DNA of 64,000 nucleotides, from the NCBI RefSeq assembly GCF_040548735.1, contig NZ_JBEPSD010000001.1, forward strand, positions 2,170,001-2,234,000. The letters run 5' to 3'. Positions within the stretch are counted from its first letter, which is position 1. Each line of letters opens with the position of its first letter. The stretch is from Rhodanobacter soli (GTDB lineage: Bacteria; Pseudomonadota; Gammaproteobacteria; Xanthomonadales; Rhodanobacteraceae). Under the pieces are notes generated by a model that was not told where the DNA came from, searched no databases, and worked only from the letters and a program-made list of their open reading frames with translations. The position numbers and the translations under genes were made by a program. Below, in pieces: positions 16,557 through 26,155 of this stretch.

Positions 16557-19500
16557 CTAATCCGACGGTTGCGCCGGCTGGCGCAGGGTCTGCCGCACGC
16601 TGGGGATCGCGCTGCTGCGTGCGGCCAGCTCGTGGGCGATGTCGACGTAGCCCAGCTGCCGCGCCACGTCGGCGGCGGTGCGCCCGAACGCATCGGCCGC
16701 GTTGCGGTCGGCGCCGCGCGACAGCAGCACGCGCGCCGGCGGCAGCAGGGCATGCATGGCGCAGGCGTGCAGCGCGGTGACGCCGCGCTGGTCGGCGTGT
16801 TCCGCCTTGGCGCCGGCCTCCAGCAGCAGCGGCACCAGCGCACCGATATGGGTGGCGTCGCATTCGCTGCCCGGGCGCAGTTGTGCGCCGAGCAACAGCA
16901 GCAAGGGCGTCTTGCCTTCGTTGTCCGCGTGGTTGATGTCGGCACCGCGCTTGAGCAGGCCATCGAACAGGCGCCGCGCGCGCAGGCTGTCGTTGTGTTC
17001 GAAGCCGAACTGGGCGGCCGCGTGCAGCGCGCTGCGGCCGGCGTCGTCGACCGCGTTGACGTCGGCGCCGGCGTCCAGCAGTTGTTCGGCGACGTCCGGA
17101 TAACCCATGGCCGCGGCCACCATCAAGGCGGTGGCCTCGTTCGGCAGGCGCTGGTCGACCGCGACTGCATGTTGCAGCAGCAGCGCAACCAGGGCCTCGC
17201 GGCGAGCGGCCACCGCAGCGGCCAGCGGTGTCACGCCGCTGCGTGCGGCCAGCGACGGGTCGGCGCCGGCGTCGAGCAGGCAGGCAGCGATGTCGCGATG
17301 GCCGGCGCCGCACGCATGCAGCAGTGCGGTGGCATCCTGGCTGTCGCGGGTGTCCACGGCGAAGCCCAGTTCCAGCAGGCGTTGCACGCTGGCCAGTGCG
17401 CCGGCCTTCGCGGCGGCGGGCAGGTCTTCGGCGCGCAGCGCACGATTCGGCCGCGGCCAGTCGCGCCAGTCCAGCCAGCGTTCCACCGCCGGATGCTCCA
17501 GCGCCAGGCCCAGCGGGGTTTCGCCGTTCGCGTCGGCCGCTTCGGGATTCGCGCCGTGGGCGATCAGTGCGCGCACCAGCGGCAGTGCCTGCGCGCCATG
17601 TTCCAGCGCGGCGAACAGCGGCGTGCGGCCGTCGCGGTCGCGCGTGTTCGGATCGCAGCCGCGGGCCAGCAGGGCCTGCAGCAGCGGCAGTTGCGCGTTG
17701 ACCACGGCCAGCTGCAGCGGCGTGCGTTCGCGGGCGTCCGCGCCGAACGGATCGGCGCCGCGTTCGAGCAGGTTCAGCGGCAGCGCGGCGCCCTGCGCGG
17801 CCCCATTCAAGTGCACCAGCGCCTGCGCCAGCAGGCCGGTGCCGGCCGGGCTGGCACCGGCCTGCAGCAGGTCGTCCAGTGCTTCGGTGGCGTCCGGCAG
17901 CTGCTGCAGCAAGGCGTCGAACAGGCGCTGGCCCAGCGGCGGCAGGTGCGGTGCGTCGACGGTTTCGGCGTCGTCGATGCGCGGCGCTTCCAGTCGGGCT
18001 TCGGCGTCCAGGCCGTGATCGAGCAGCCAGCGGCGGGCCGCGGCGAGGCCCGGCGTGGCCAGGTCCAGGTACAGCCGGGCCAGTTCCGGCTGCGGCCATT
18101 CGCGCACGCGCTCGGTGAAGCCGGAGACGATGGCCCAGTGGCCAAAGCGCAACGCGTCGAGCAGATGCGCCGGAGTGTCGCTGCCTTCGCCCAGCACGTC
18201 CTGGCTGAGGCTGGCCGGCAACGGCGTGTCCGGATCGAGCAGGGCGACCAGGTCCCAGCGCCCGGCGGCGGCGGCGTGATCGAGCGCGCTGCGGCCGTCG
18301 CTGCCGGCGGTTTTCGGCTCGGCGCCCAGCGCCAGCAGTGCGCGCACGGTTTCGCCGTGCGCACGCGGCGACTGGCAGGCGAGGGTCAGCGCGTCGCGGC
18401 CGTGGCTGTCGCGCAGGCCGGCGTCGGCTTTCGCCTCGGCCAGCAGTTGCACGATGCCGCCGGCACCGGCGCGCGCCGCTTCCATCAGCGCGCTGCTGCC
18501 GTGGCGGTCGACCAGGTTGACGTCGGCGCCGGCGGCGCACAGTGCGCGGGCGATCTGCTCGTGGCCTTCGGCGGCGGCGCTGAGTAGCGCATGCCGTTGC
18601 CGCGCATCGACCGCGTTGACCGCGGCGCGATGCTTGAGCAGCAGCTTCACGCCTTCGACATCGTCGTCGGCGATGCCGGCGGCGGCGACCAGCGCCGGCT
18701 CGCCGTCGGCGGGAGCCGGCTTGGCGCCGTGCTCCAGCAGGAATTTGACCAGCGGCCAGTTGGCGGCGCGACAGGCGGTGGCGAGCGGGCTGATGCCGGC
18801 CTTGTTCAACGCATTGATCGGCGCGGCCGCATCCAGCAGCATCGCAGCCACGCCGGCGTCGGCACTGAGCACGGCGCCGTGCAGCGGCGTGTTGCCCTCG
18901 GCGTCAGTGACCAGCGGGCTGGCACCGTTGGCGAGCAGGGTCAGCACCGCCTCGGCGCGGCCGTGCCAGCTGTCGCGGGTGGCGGCGAGCAGCGGGGTGA
19001 TGCCGCCGCTGGCGCGGTTCACGTCGGCACCCTTGGCGATCAGCGTGCGCAGCAGGCGGGTATCCGGCAGCAACGCGGCCAGCATCAGCACCGGACGCTG
19101 GTCGCGGTCATCGGTGCCCGGTGCAGTGTCGGGGTCGGCACCGGCCTCGACCAGAGCCAGCGCGCGCTCGATGTCGCCGTCGCGGGTCGCGGCCAGCAGC
19201 GCGGCGGCCTGTTCCGGCGTGCCGGCGGTGCGCTCCTGCTCGCTCAGCACCGGGCGCGGTGCGGCGACCGGTGCACGGTCGGCCTGCCGGCGCGGCTGGT
19301 GGCGTTCGCACAGCAGCGCGCGCAACGTGCGGTTGGCGATCACCAGGCAGCCCAGCGGCAGCAGCAGCACGCCATAGATCGCCAGCGCGGCGATGCGCGG
19401 CTCCGGTGGCAGCACGCCGTACAGGCCGGTCAGCGCGATCGCGCCGAACGCCAGCACCAGCAGCGAGAACGCGGCGGGCAGGAAGTGGCTGAAGAAGCGT

Positions 19501-19991
19501 TCCTCGCGTGACAGGTGACGGCCGAATGCCATGCTGCGCAAGGTGGCGGTGAAGATCCACGAGCCGTCGCGCTGGCTCGGGTAGGCATCGTCCCACACGA
19601 ACACCAAGCCGAATGCCGGCCACAGCCGCCACAGCGCCACCAGCGCCAGCACCATCGCCGCGGCCAGCACCAGCGCCGCGCTGAGGCTGGGCGCCTGGGT
19701 CAGCTGCAGCATCGGCCAGGCGACCAGCACGAACACCAGCGCGGTGTAACCGGTGAACATCACCAGGTGCGCGGCGCCACGGCGCAGTACGGTGCGGCCG
19801 AAGCGCGGCTCGGGGTCGAAGCCGATCGCATGGCAGATCGCGGCCATGGTCAACGCATTCGCCAGCAGCAGCGGAACCAGGGTCAGCGGGTGGGTAACCA
19901 GTCCGGCGACGGCGACTGCGAGCAGCCCCGGAATGAACCAGGCCAAGGCGTGCAGGAAAGGAGGGCGGCGTCGCGATTTGGGCTGGGTCAT
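16557..19991 (-). CDS. giant ankyrin-repeat protein with N-terminal membrane domain
   Basis: 1144 residues. The first about 235 residues hold roughly six membrane segments (from FLHALAWFIPGLLAVAVAGL), then a short basic linker, then an ankyrin array to the C-terminus: twenty or more repeats can be followed by the recurring pattern of G-x-TPL-x-x-A or G-x-SALH-x-A with GADxN turns. The repeats are far from identical, so the array is old rather than freshly duplicated. Topology suggests the ankyrin solenoid is cytoplasmic and tethered to the inner membrane, where it would bind partner proteins; the partner is unknown. The start at 19991 follows the longer open frame's internal ATG. It converges with the KefB-like gene (20-base gap). 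Confidence 0.85.
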   Translation of the reverse strand: MTQPKSRRRPPFLHALAWFIPGLLAVAVAGLVTHPLTLVPLLLANALTMAAICHAIGFDPEPRFGRTVLRRGAAHLVMFTGYTALVFVLVAWPMLQLTQAPSLSAALVLAAAMVLALVALWRLWPAFGLVFVWDDAYPSQRDGSWIFTATLRSMAFGRHLSREERFFSHFLPAAFSLLVLAFGAIALTGLYGVLPPEPRIAALAIYGVLLLPLGCLVIANRTLRALLCERHQPRRQADRAPVAAPRPVLSEQERTAGTPEQAAALLAATRDGDIERALALVEAGADPDTAPGTDDRDQRPVLMLAALLPDTRLLRTLIAKGADVNRASGGITPLLAATRDSWHGRAEAVLTLLANGASPLVTDAEGNTPLHGAVLSADAGVAAMLLDAAAPINALNKAGISPLATACRAANWPLVKFLLEHGAKPAPADGEPALVAAAGIADDDVEGVKLLLKHRAAVNAVDARQRHALLSAAAEGHEQIARALCAAGADVNLVDRHGSSALMEAARAGAGGIVQLLAEAKADAGLRDSHGRDALTLACQSPRAHGETVRALLALGAEPKTAGSDGRSALDHAAAAGRWDLVALLDPDTPLPASLSQDVLGEGSDTPAHLLDALRFGHWAIVSGFTERVREWPQPELARLYLDLATPGLAAARRWLLDHGLDAEARLEAPRIDDAETVDAPHLPPLGQRLFDALLQQLPDATEALDDLLQAGASPAGTGLLAQALVHLNGAAQGAALPLNLLERGADPFGADARERTPLQLAVVNAQLPLLQALLARGCDPNTRDRDGRTPLFAALEHGAQALPLVRALIAHGANPEAADANGETPLGLALEHPAVERWLDWRDWPRPNRALRAEDLPAAAKAGALASVQRLLELGFAVDTRDSQDATALLHACGAGHRDIAACLLDAGADPSLAARSGVTPLAAAVAARREALVALLLQHAVAVDQRLPNEATALMVAAAMGYPDVAEQLLDAGADVNAVDDAGRSALHAAAQFGFEHNDSLRARRLFDGLLKRGADINHADNEGKTPLLLLLGAQLRPGSECDATHIGALVPLLLEAGAKAEHADQRGVTALHACAMHALLPPARVLLSRGADRNAADAFGRTAADVARQLGYVDIAHELAARSSAIPSVRQTLRQPAQPSD

Positions 19992-20062
19992 GGGGACAGT
20001 ATAGAAATCGTTGGATGTGCAGGCGGTAACCAAGTGTTAACGCCGGCGACATGATGCGCGAT

Positions 20063-20371
20063 TCACTCGTCCCGATCATCCCCGCCCCGATCATCCCTTG
20101 GCGAGTGCGTGTAGACAGGATGGTTGGCGGTGGCCAGGGTTTCCTGCGGCGGCAACTGCAGGTGCCAGCCTTGCAGGCGCAGATGCTCGAGTACCTGTTC
20201 GGTGTCCTCCACCGGCAACTTGCGCTGCTCGTCCAGCTGCACCTCCATCACGAAGCGCAGCTCACCGAGCAACAGCACCAGCGGCTCGGGCAGCATGTCG
20301 AACGCGTCGCGCTGCGCCATCCACAGGTAGCTGTCGGCCTTGCGCAGGCTGGCATAGACGAAACATTGCAT
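20063..20371 (-). CDS. ycgL: YcgL domain-containing protein
   Basis: 102 residues, close to the E. coli YcgL length. The start at 20371 gives the family N-terminus MQCFVYASLRKADSYLW; the upstream open frame is proline-rich and unlikely to be coding. DAFDMLPEPLVLLLGELRFVMEVQL is the conserved core. It is cytoplasmic and of unsettled function (small alpha/beta fold). It lies 71 bases upstream of the ankyrin gene on the same strand. Confidence 0.88.
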   Translation of the reverse strand: MQCFVYASLRKADSYLWMAQRDAFDMLPEPLVLLLGELRFVMEVQLDEQRKLPVEDTEQVLEHLRLQGWHLQLPPQETLATANHPVYTHSPRDDRGGDDRDE

Positions 20372-20635
20372 GGCGGCACCGTGTTGGAAGGGTGTGGGCA
20401 GCAGGGCGGGCGCTGGGGAGGCGAGAGTAACAGCGCCTGCCGCTGGACCGGCCATCCGAGTCTGCCTATCCGATTGAAATGCTGGCGTTAGTTATTTGTT
20501 GCGGCCGCACTTGCAACTCCTTGTCCAAGAGGGCAAAGTCCTGCGCAGGAAGTTCAAACGCGCGTATGAATTTTTCTTCCGCCTGATCTACCGATGACTA
20601 CCCCGAGCTGCACCAACAATATGCAGGAGCTAGCG

Positions 20636-22132
20636 ATGCACACGTCTTTCCGTTCCCTCACGGGCGCCGCCCGTCCACTGGCGCTCGCCGCGCTGAGCAT
20701 CGCGGTTGTGGGCGCCCTGGTCGCACCCGCGAGCGCAGATGCCAGTGCATTCCAGCTCAAGGAGAACAGCGCCAAGGGGTTGGGCCGCGCCTTTGCGGGC
20801 TCCGCCACGGCCGGCGGCGACGCTTCGGTGGTGGTCAACAACCCGGCCGCGATGACCGACTTGAAGGGCACCTACCTGCAGGCGGATGTCACCGCCATCA
20901 ATTTCAGCACCAAGTTCGATGGCAGCGCCACGGACGTGCTGGGTCGCCCGATCAGCGGCGGCAACGGCGGCGACGGCGGCACCACCTTGCCGGTGCCGGC
21001 GCTGTTCTTCGCCACCCAGGTCAGTGACCGCGTGCATGTGGGCGCCGGCTTCTCGGTGCCGTTCGGCTTCCAGACCGAATACGACAAGAACTGGGTCGGC
21101 CGCTACCACGGCATCAAGTCCAAGTTCCAGTCGCTGGACGCCACGCTGTCGGCGTCGTTCGACGTCACCGACACCTTCAGTCTCGGTGCCAGCTTCATCG
21201 CGCAGAAGACCAGCGCCGAGCTGACCAGCGCGGTCAATTTCAATGCCGTGGGCCTGGGCATCCAGCAGGGCATCGGGGCGCAGACCGCTGCCGGCGTCGC
21301 GCAGATCCAGGCGGCCATCGCGGCCGGCCAGATCTCGCAGGTGCAGGGCGCCGCGATGATCCAGGCGGCCGTGCAGCAGGGCCAGGCTGCCGCGGCCGGC
21401 GTGGCGGCGGTGACGCCTCCGGGCGTGGATGGCTATGCGCGCATCAAGGGCGACGACTGGGGCTACGGCTGGCAGTTGGGTGGTTACTGGAAACTGACGC
21501 CGAACGACAAGCTGGCGCTGAACTACCGCTCCAAGATCAGCCATCGCCTGCAGGGTACCGGCAACTTCACCACCACGCCGGGCTATGACCTGCTGCTCAC
21601 CAACCCGGCGCTGGCCAGCTCGATTCCGCCGTTCTCCCACACCACCGGCACGGCCGACTTCACCACGCCCGCCGTGGCCAGCGTGAGCTACTGGCACCAG
21701 GCGGAGAAGTTCGGCCTCGGCCTCGATGTCGCGTACACCAAGTGGGACGTGTTCAAGAACCTGACGGTGAACTACGGCAACTCGCAGCCGCAGACCTCGG
21801 AACCGTACAACTGGCGCAACACCGTCTACGCCTCGATCGGCGGCGACTACTACCTCAACGACAAGCTGACCCTGCGCGGCGGCATCGCGGTCGACAGCAG
21901 CCCGACCTACCTGGCCACCCGCAGCCCGCGCGTGCCCGATTCGACCCGCAAGATGGCCAGCGTCGGCATCGGCTACAAGGCCAGCGAGCATTTCGAGATC
22001 AATGCCTCGTACGCGCACATCTTCGTCAACAACGCGCACGTCGACAATACCAACAGCACGGGCGACACGCTGAAGGGCAACTTCGACGACTACGGCAACC
22101 TGCTGAGCTTGTCGGCGCAGTACAAGTTCTGA
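20636..22132 (+). CDS. fadL: FadL/OmpP1/TodX family outer-membrane transporter
   Basis: 498 residues. AGGAG six bases before the ATG at 20636 fixes the start; a signal peptide follows (cleavage near ASA-DASAFQLKE). The plug motif region SAKGLGRAFAGSATAGGDAS, with NNPAAMT, is the FadL signature and the C-terminus SLSAQYKF ends in aromatic Phe as outer-membrane barrels do. An Ala/Gln-rich segment (about residues 225-260) is an extended loop. The family takes up long-chain fatty acids or other hydrophobic molecules. The accessory cluster that converges on it (ALDH, TonB receptor) may share a hydrophobic substrate, but that is inference. Confidence 0.92.
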   Translation: MHTSFRSLTGAARPLALAALSIAVVGALVAPASADASAFQLKENSAKGLGRAFAGSATAGGDASVVVNNPAAMTDLKGTYLQADVTAINFSTKFDGSATDVLGRPISGGNGGDGGTTLPVPALFFATQVSDRVHVGAGFSVPFGFQTEYDKNWVGRYHGIKSKFQSLDATLSASFDVTDTFSLGASFIAQKTSAELTSAVNFNAVGLGIQQGIGAQTAAGVAQIQAAIAAGQISQVQGAAMIQAAVQQGQAAAAGVAAVTPPGVDGYARIKGDDWGYGWQLGGYWKLTPNDKLALNYRSKISHRLQGTGNFTTTPGYDLLLTNPALASSIPPFSHTTGTADFTTPAVASVSYWHQAEKFGLGLDVAYTKWDVFKNLTVNYGNSQPQTSEPYNWRNTVYASIGGDYYLNDKLTLRGGIAVDSSPTYLATRSPRVPDSTRKMASVGIGYKASEHFEINASYAHIFVNNAHVDNTNSTGDTLKGNFDDYGNLLSLSAQYKF

Positions 22133-22160
22133 CGGCCGACCTGCGGTAACCGTGCATTGA

Positions 22161-22191
22161 AACCTCCCCGCTCCGGCGGGGAGGTTTTTTT
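22161..22191 (+). terminator. intrinsic terminator after fadL
   Basis: A GC-rich stem of 9 bp (cctccccgc/gcggggagg, extended by two A-T pairs) around the loop tccg, followed by seven T residues, 29 bases after the fadL stop. Because of the flanking A residues it may also act weakly for the converging ALDH gene. Confidence 0.9.
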
Positions 22192-22205
22192 GTGCGCGGG
22201 GAATC

Positions 22206-23615
22206 TCAACCGCGGCGCAGCAGCAGGGCGAGCATGCGCCGGAAGCGTGCGCCGTAGGGCGGATTGAGCAGGCCGGCGCCGTTGAAGCGGGCCTGGCGGA
22301 ACACCGGCTTCAGGTGCGAGAACGTGCGGAAGCCGGCCTCGCCGTGATAGCCGCCCATGCCGGACGCACCGACGCCGCCGAACGGCAGGTCGTGCTGGGC
22401 GATGTGGTAGAGCGTGTCGTTGACGCTGACACCGCCGGCGTGGGTACGCGCCAGCACCCGGTCGATGCGGGCCTGATCGTGTTCGAACAAGTACAGCGCC
22501 AGCGGGTGCGGACGGGCGGCGACATAGGCGATGGCGTCGTCCAGCGAATCGTACGGCAGCAGCGGCAGCAGCGGGCCGAAGATCTCCTCGCGCATCACCG
22601 CCATGCCGCCGTCGACGTCGGTCAGCAACTGCGGCGGCAGCAGCCGGCGCGCCGGATCTTCCGTCGCCTCGCCGAGCGGATGCACGCGCGCGCCGGCGGC
22701 CAGCGCGTCGTCGCGCAGCGCCGCAAGGCGCCGGTACTGGCGGTCGGAGACGATGCTGGCGTACTGCGTGTTCTGGCCCAGCCGCGGATACATCCGCGCC
22801 ATCGCCTTGCCGGCGAGGTCGATGAATTCCGCCATCCGCGCGCGCGGCAGCAGCACGTAGTCCGGTGCGATGCAGGTCTGCCCGGCATTGACCAGCTTGC
22901 CGAACACGATGCGTTCCACCGCGTGTTCGAAGCGCGCGCCGGGGCCGATGATCGCCGGCGACTTGCCGCCCAGCTCCAGCGTCACCGGGGTGAGGTTGGC
23001 CGCGGCTGCACGCATCACGTGGTGGCCGACCGCGGTGGAGCCGGTGAACAGCAGGTGGTCGAACGGCAGCGCGGCGAACGCCTGCGCCACCGCGGCGTCG
23101 CCGGTCACCACCCGCACCTCGTCGGGCTGGAAGTAGCGTGCCGCCTGCTCGGCGAACAGCGCGGAGAAGCGCGGCGTGAACTCGCTCATCTTCAGCATGG
23201 CGCGATTGCCGGCGACCAGCGCGTCGACCAGCGGACCGACGGCCAGGTACAGCGGGTAGTTCCACGGCACGATGATGCCGACCACGCCGCGCGGCTGCGG
23301 CCGCAGTTCGGTGCGCGCGGGCAGGAACAGCCAGTCGGCGAGGCGCCGCCGCGGCTTCATCCAGCGCCGGCCGTGGCCGAGCGCGTGACGGATCGCCGAC
23401 AGGCTGGGGAAAATCTCCAGCAAGTCCGTCTCCTCGGCCGGGCGCTGGCCGAAGTCGGCATGGATTGCCGCGGCGAAGGCTTCGCGCTGCTCGCGCAGCA
23501 TCGTTTCCAGCGCGCGCAGGCGCGTCGCGCGCTGTGCCCAGGTCGGCATCGGGTCGCGCGCCTGCGCGTCGCGCAGGCATTGCAGGTCGGCGGTCAGCGG
23601 ATTGCTGTCGGTCAT
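22206..23615 (-). CDS. aldehyde dehydrogenase, coniferyl-aldehyde-dehydrogenase type
   Basis: 469 residues of the NAD(P)-dependent aldehyde dehydrogenase superfamily. Key elements are IIVPWNYPLYLAVGPLVDAL (cofactor-binding Asn), FTGSTAVG, the general-base glutamate in TLELGGKSP, the catalytic cysteine in NAGQTCIAPDYVL and the EIFGPLLPLLPY segment. The overall pattern, including the C-terminal KPVFRQ region, is that of coniferyl aldehyde dehydrogenases, which oxidise aromatic or long-chain aldehydes. It starts 8 bases after the TonB receptor stop and is thus the last gene of that operon. Confidence 0.88.
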   Translation of the reverse strand: MTDSNPLTADLQCLRDAQARDPMPTWAQRATRLRALETMLREQREAFAAAIHADFGQRPAEETDLLEIFPSLSAIRHALGHGRRWMKPRRRLADWLFLPARTELRPQPRGVVGIIVPWNYPLYLAVGPLVDALVAGNRAMLKMSEFTPRFSALFAEQAARYFQPDEVRVVTGDAAVAQAFAALPFDHLLFTGSTAVGHHVMRAAAANLTPVTLELGGKSPAIIGPGARFEHAVERIVFGKLVNAGQTCIAPDYVLLPRARMAEFIDLAGKAMARMYPRLGQNTQYASIVSDRQYRRLAALRDDALAAGARVHPLGEATEDPARRLLPPQLLTDVDGGMAVMREEIFGPLLPLLPYDSLDDAIAYVAARPHPLALYLFEHDQARIDRVLARTHAGGVSVNDTLYHIAQHDLPFGGVGASGMGGYHGEAGFRTFSHLKPVFRQARFNGAGLLNPPYGARFRRMLALLLRRG

Positions 23616-23622
23616 GGGGCTC

Positions 23623-26088
23623 TCAGAATTTCGCACGCAGCTCCACGCCCACCATGCGCGGCGGCGTGATGCTGGCGTACGGGGTGCCGAACACGCTGGC
23701 GGAGATGTTGCTCACCCCCGTAACGTAGCGCTTGTCGAACACGTTGTTGGCATAGACCGCGACGCCCCAGTGATCGTTCGCCGAACTCCAGTCCAGCCGC
23801 GCATCGGTGCGTTGCTGGCTGCTGCCGGTGCTGAAGTTCGGGCTGATCTGGCAGGTGCCCTGCAACTGCGAGTCGCGGTTGCAGCGCGATTCGCCGCGGA
23901 ACGCATGATTGAGGTTGAACGCAAGGTCGCCGCCAGCCACCGCATGCCACGTGTAGCCGAGGCTGGCGGCGAAGGAGAACTTCGGTTCGCCGGTGGGCTG
24001 GCCCGACAGGTCGACGCCGGAGGCCGCCACGGCCTTGCTGTAGGTGGCGTCGATATAGGCGCCGGTGAAGCCCAGCTGCAGGTCGGTCAGCGGCTGCCAC
24101 TGCAGTTCCAGTTCCGCCCCGCGCGCTTCCTGGTCGGTGCTGTTGACCAGGTAGCGCGGCACGCCGGAGCCGGCGGTGTTCGGATCCAGGGTCAGCGACT
24201 GGCGGTTGCTGTACTTGTAGTGGTAGACCGAACCGTTGAGCAGCAGGTGCTGTTCGGGGAACACCGTCTTCAGGCCGGCCTCGTAGTTCCACACCTTCTC
24301 CGGCTCGAAGCGCGAGCCCACCTGCACGCTGTTGTAGCCGCCGGCCTTGTAGCCCTTGGTGACCGAGACGTAGCCCATCACGTCCGGGGTGAACTTGTAG
24401 TCGAGTACGGCGCGCGGGCTGAAGTCGCTCCAGCTGTCGTCGAACTGCACCGGGATGCCGATCGCGTCGGTGAAGATGATGTTGCCGCCGAACGCGGCCA
24501 GCGCGTACTGCGCCTCGGGCGGCAGCATGTCGATGACGCCGGCCTGCGCCAGACCCGCGATGGTGGCATCGAACTCGTCGGCGCGGCGCGGCATGTTGTA
24601 CCAGGAGAAGGCCTTCTGGTCGCGCGTGTAGCGGATGCCGGTGGTGAGGTTGAGCCGGTCGTTGAGGTGCCAGATCACGTCGCCGAACGCGGCGTAGGCC
24701 TTGAAGCGGCCGGTGTTGCTGATCGCCTCGTGCCACGGGTCGCCGAGCAGGGTGTACGGCAGGCCCATCGCGGCCAGGCCGTTGCTGATGTCGGTCAGCG
24801 GATGGCCCACGCCCATCACGTTGCCGGCGAGGGTGTCGATGCTGTCGGTGAACACGTTGGTCTGGCTGGTCTGGCGCGCGCGCTCGTCGTAATAGCTGGC
24901 TCCGGCCACCCAGTCGGTCAGGTCGTTGCTGCCGCTGAACTTGAATTCCTGGTACCAGCTCGCGTTGTGCTCGAGGTTGGCGGTGTCCAGGTAGCTGACG
25001 ATGTGGTTGGTGCCGTCGTAGTCGCCGCGGTTCTCGGTGTCGAAGCGGCGCCAGGCGGTGGTCGAGATCAGGCTGCCCCAGGCGAACGAGTGGTCCACGC
25101 TCAGCGTGGCGCCGTCGAACTTGCGTTTCTCCACCGCGCCGACCGCGTCGTTGTAGAGCGGCGCGTGCAACGGGTTCAGGTAGCTCGCCGGATCGGGCGG
25201 GTACGGCGGGCGCTGCTGCGGATCGTTCGACAACGGGATCAGGCCGATCGCCGGCTTCGGCAGCTGCTTGAGGTTCTCGAGATCCCACGACAGCAGCACG
25301 CGGGTGTTGTCGGAGAGATTCCAGCGCCATACCGTGCGGGTGCCGAAATCGTGGTCGCCGCCGTAGCGCTGGCCGCTGGCGGCGTCCTTGATCCAGCCGT
25401 CGCTGCGGTTGCTGTAGCTGCTGAAGCGCAGCGCCATGTCGTCGTTGAGCGGCACGTTGACCAGGCCGTCCAGGTACTGCCGGCCATAGTTGCCCACGCG
25501 GGCGCGCACGCGGCCCTCGAAATGGTCGCTCGGCTCGTTGGTGATGATCGAGATCGCGCCGGCCGCCGCATTGCGGCCGAACAGGGTGCCCTGCGGGCCC
25601 TTCAGCACCTCGATCCGCTGGATGTCGTTGAACGCGAGCAGGGCCGCGCCGGAGCGCGCCGAATAGACGCCGTCGATGTACACGCCCACGGCCGATTCGG
25701 TGCCGATGCCGAAGTCGTCGGTGCTGATGCCGCGCAATTGATAACTGGGCTGGGTCGGCTGATCGCCGCCGACGACCAGGCCGGGCACGAACAGGCTCAT
25801 CTTGCTCAGGTCGGTGGCGGCCAGCATGTCGACCTGCCTGGCGGTGACGATCTGCAGCGGGATCGGTACCTCCTGCATCTCCTGCGAGCGGCTCTGCGCA
25901 GTCACCGTGATCTTGCCGAGCTGGGTGACGCCCTTGGCCGGATCGTTCGCCGGCTGCTGTTCGCCGGCATCCTGCGGCGGCGCGTCGGCGCCGAACGCGA
26001 GCAGTGGGCCGCCCAGCAACAGCAGGGCGGTGCCGCCGAACAACAGCCGGCGCAGGCTGATCGAAAGTGGACGTTGACGCATGCTCAT
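23623..26088 (-). CDS. TonB-dependent outer-membrane receptor
   Basis: 821 residues: signal peptide (LLLLGGPLLAFGA-DAPP), TonB-box-like GKITVTAQ near residue 58, a plug domain (about 70-180, with EVLKGPQGTLFGRNAAAGAI) and a 22-strand barrel ending in VELRAKF. GGGGAG-like AAGGGGAG eight bases before the ATG at 26088 supports that start over an ATG six bases later. The plug type is that of receptors often found with catabolic genes rather than classic siderophore loci. Substrate unknown. It lies between the diheme cytochrome (67-base gap) and the aldehyde dehydrogenase. Confidence 0.92.
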   Translation of the reverse strand: MSMRQRPLSISLRRLLFGGTALLLLGGPLLAFGADAPPQDAGEQQPANDPAKGVTQLGKITVTAQSRSQEMQEVPIPLQIVTARQVDMLAATDLSKMSLFVPGLVVGGDQPTQPSYQLRGISTDDFGIGTESAVGVYIDGVYSARSGAALLAFNDIQRIEVLKGPQGTLFGRNAAAGAISIITNEPSDHFEGRVRARVGNYGRQYLDGLVNVPLNDDMALRFSSYSNRSDGWIKDAASGQRYGGDHDFGTRTVWRWNLSDNTRVLLSWDLENLKQLPKPAIGLIPLSNDPQQRPPYPPDPASYLNPLHAPLYNDAVGAVEKRKFDGATLSVDHSFAWGSLISTTAWRRFDTENRGDYDGTNHIVSYLDTANLEHNASWYQEFKFSGSNDLTDWVAGASYYDERARQTSQTNVFTDSIDTLAGNVMGVGHPLTDISNGLAAMGLPYTLLGDPWHEAISNTGRFKAYAAFGDVIWHLNDRLNLTTGIRYTRDQKAFSWYNMPRRADEFDATIAGLAQAGVIDMLPPEAQYALAAFGGNIIFTDAIGIPVQFDDSWSDFSPRAVLDYKFTPDVMGYVSVTKGYKAGGYNSVQVGSRFEPEKVWNYEAGLKTVFPEQHLLLNGSVYHYKYSNRQSLTLDPNTAGSGVPRYLVNSTDQEARGAELELQWQPLTDLQLGFTGAYIDATYSKAVAASGVDLSGQPTGEPKFSFAASLGYTWHAVAGGDLAFNLNHAFRGESRCNRDSQLQGTCQISPNFSTGSSQQRTDARLDWSSANDHWGVAVYANNVFDKRYVTGVSNISASVFGTPYASITPPRMVGVELRAKF

Positions 26089-26155
26089 TCGGTGCTCTCC
26101 CCTTGCATCGGATCGTGCGGCTGCGGGCAGTCGCGCGCAGGTGTCATGTGCGGAA

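Noticed and set aside
14940..18587. 1215-codon plus-strand open frame across the KefB-like and ankyrin genes
   Set aside because: It shadows two well-supported genes in other frames; composition is Arg/Gly/Ala repeats expected from high-GC DNA and it has no domain.
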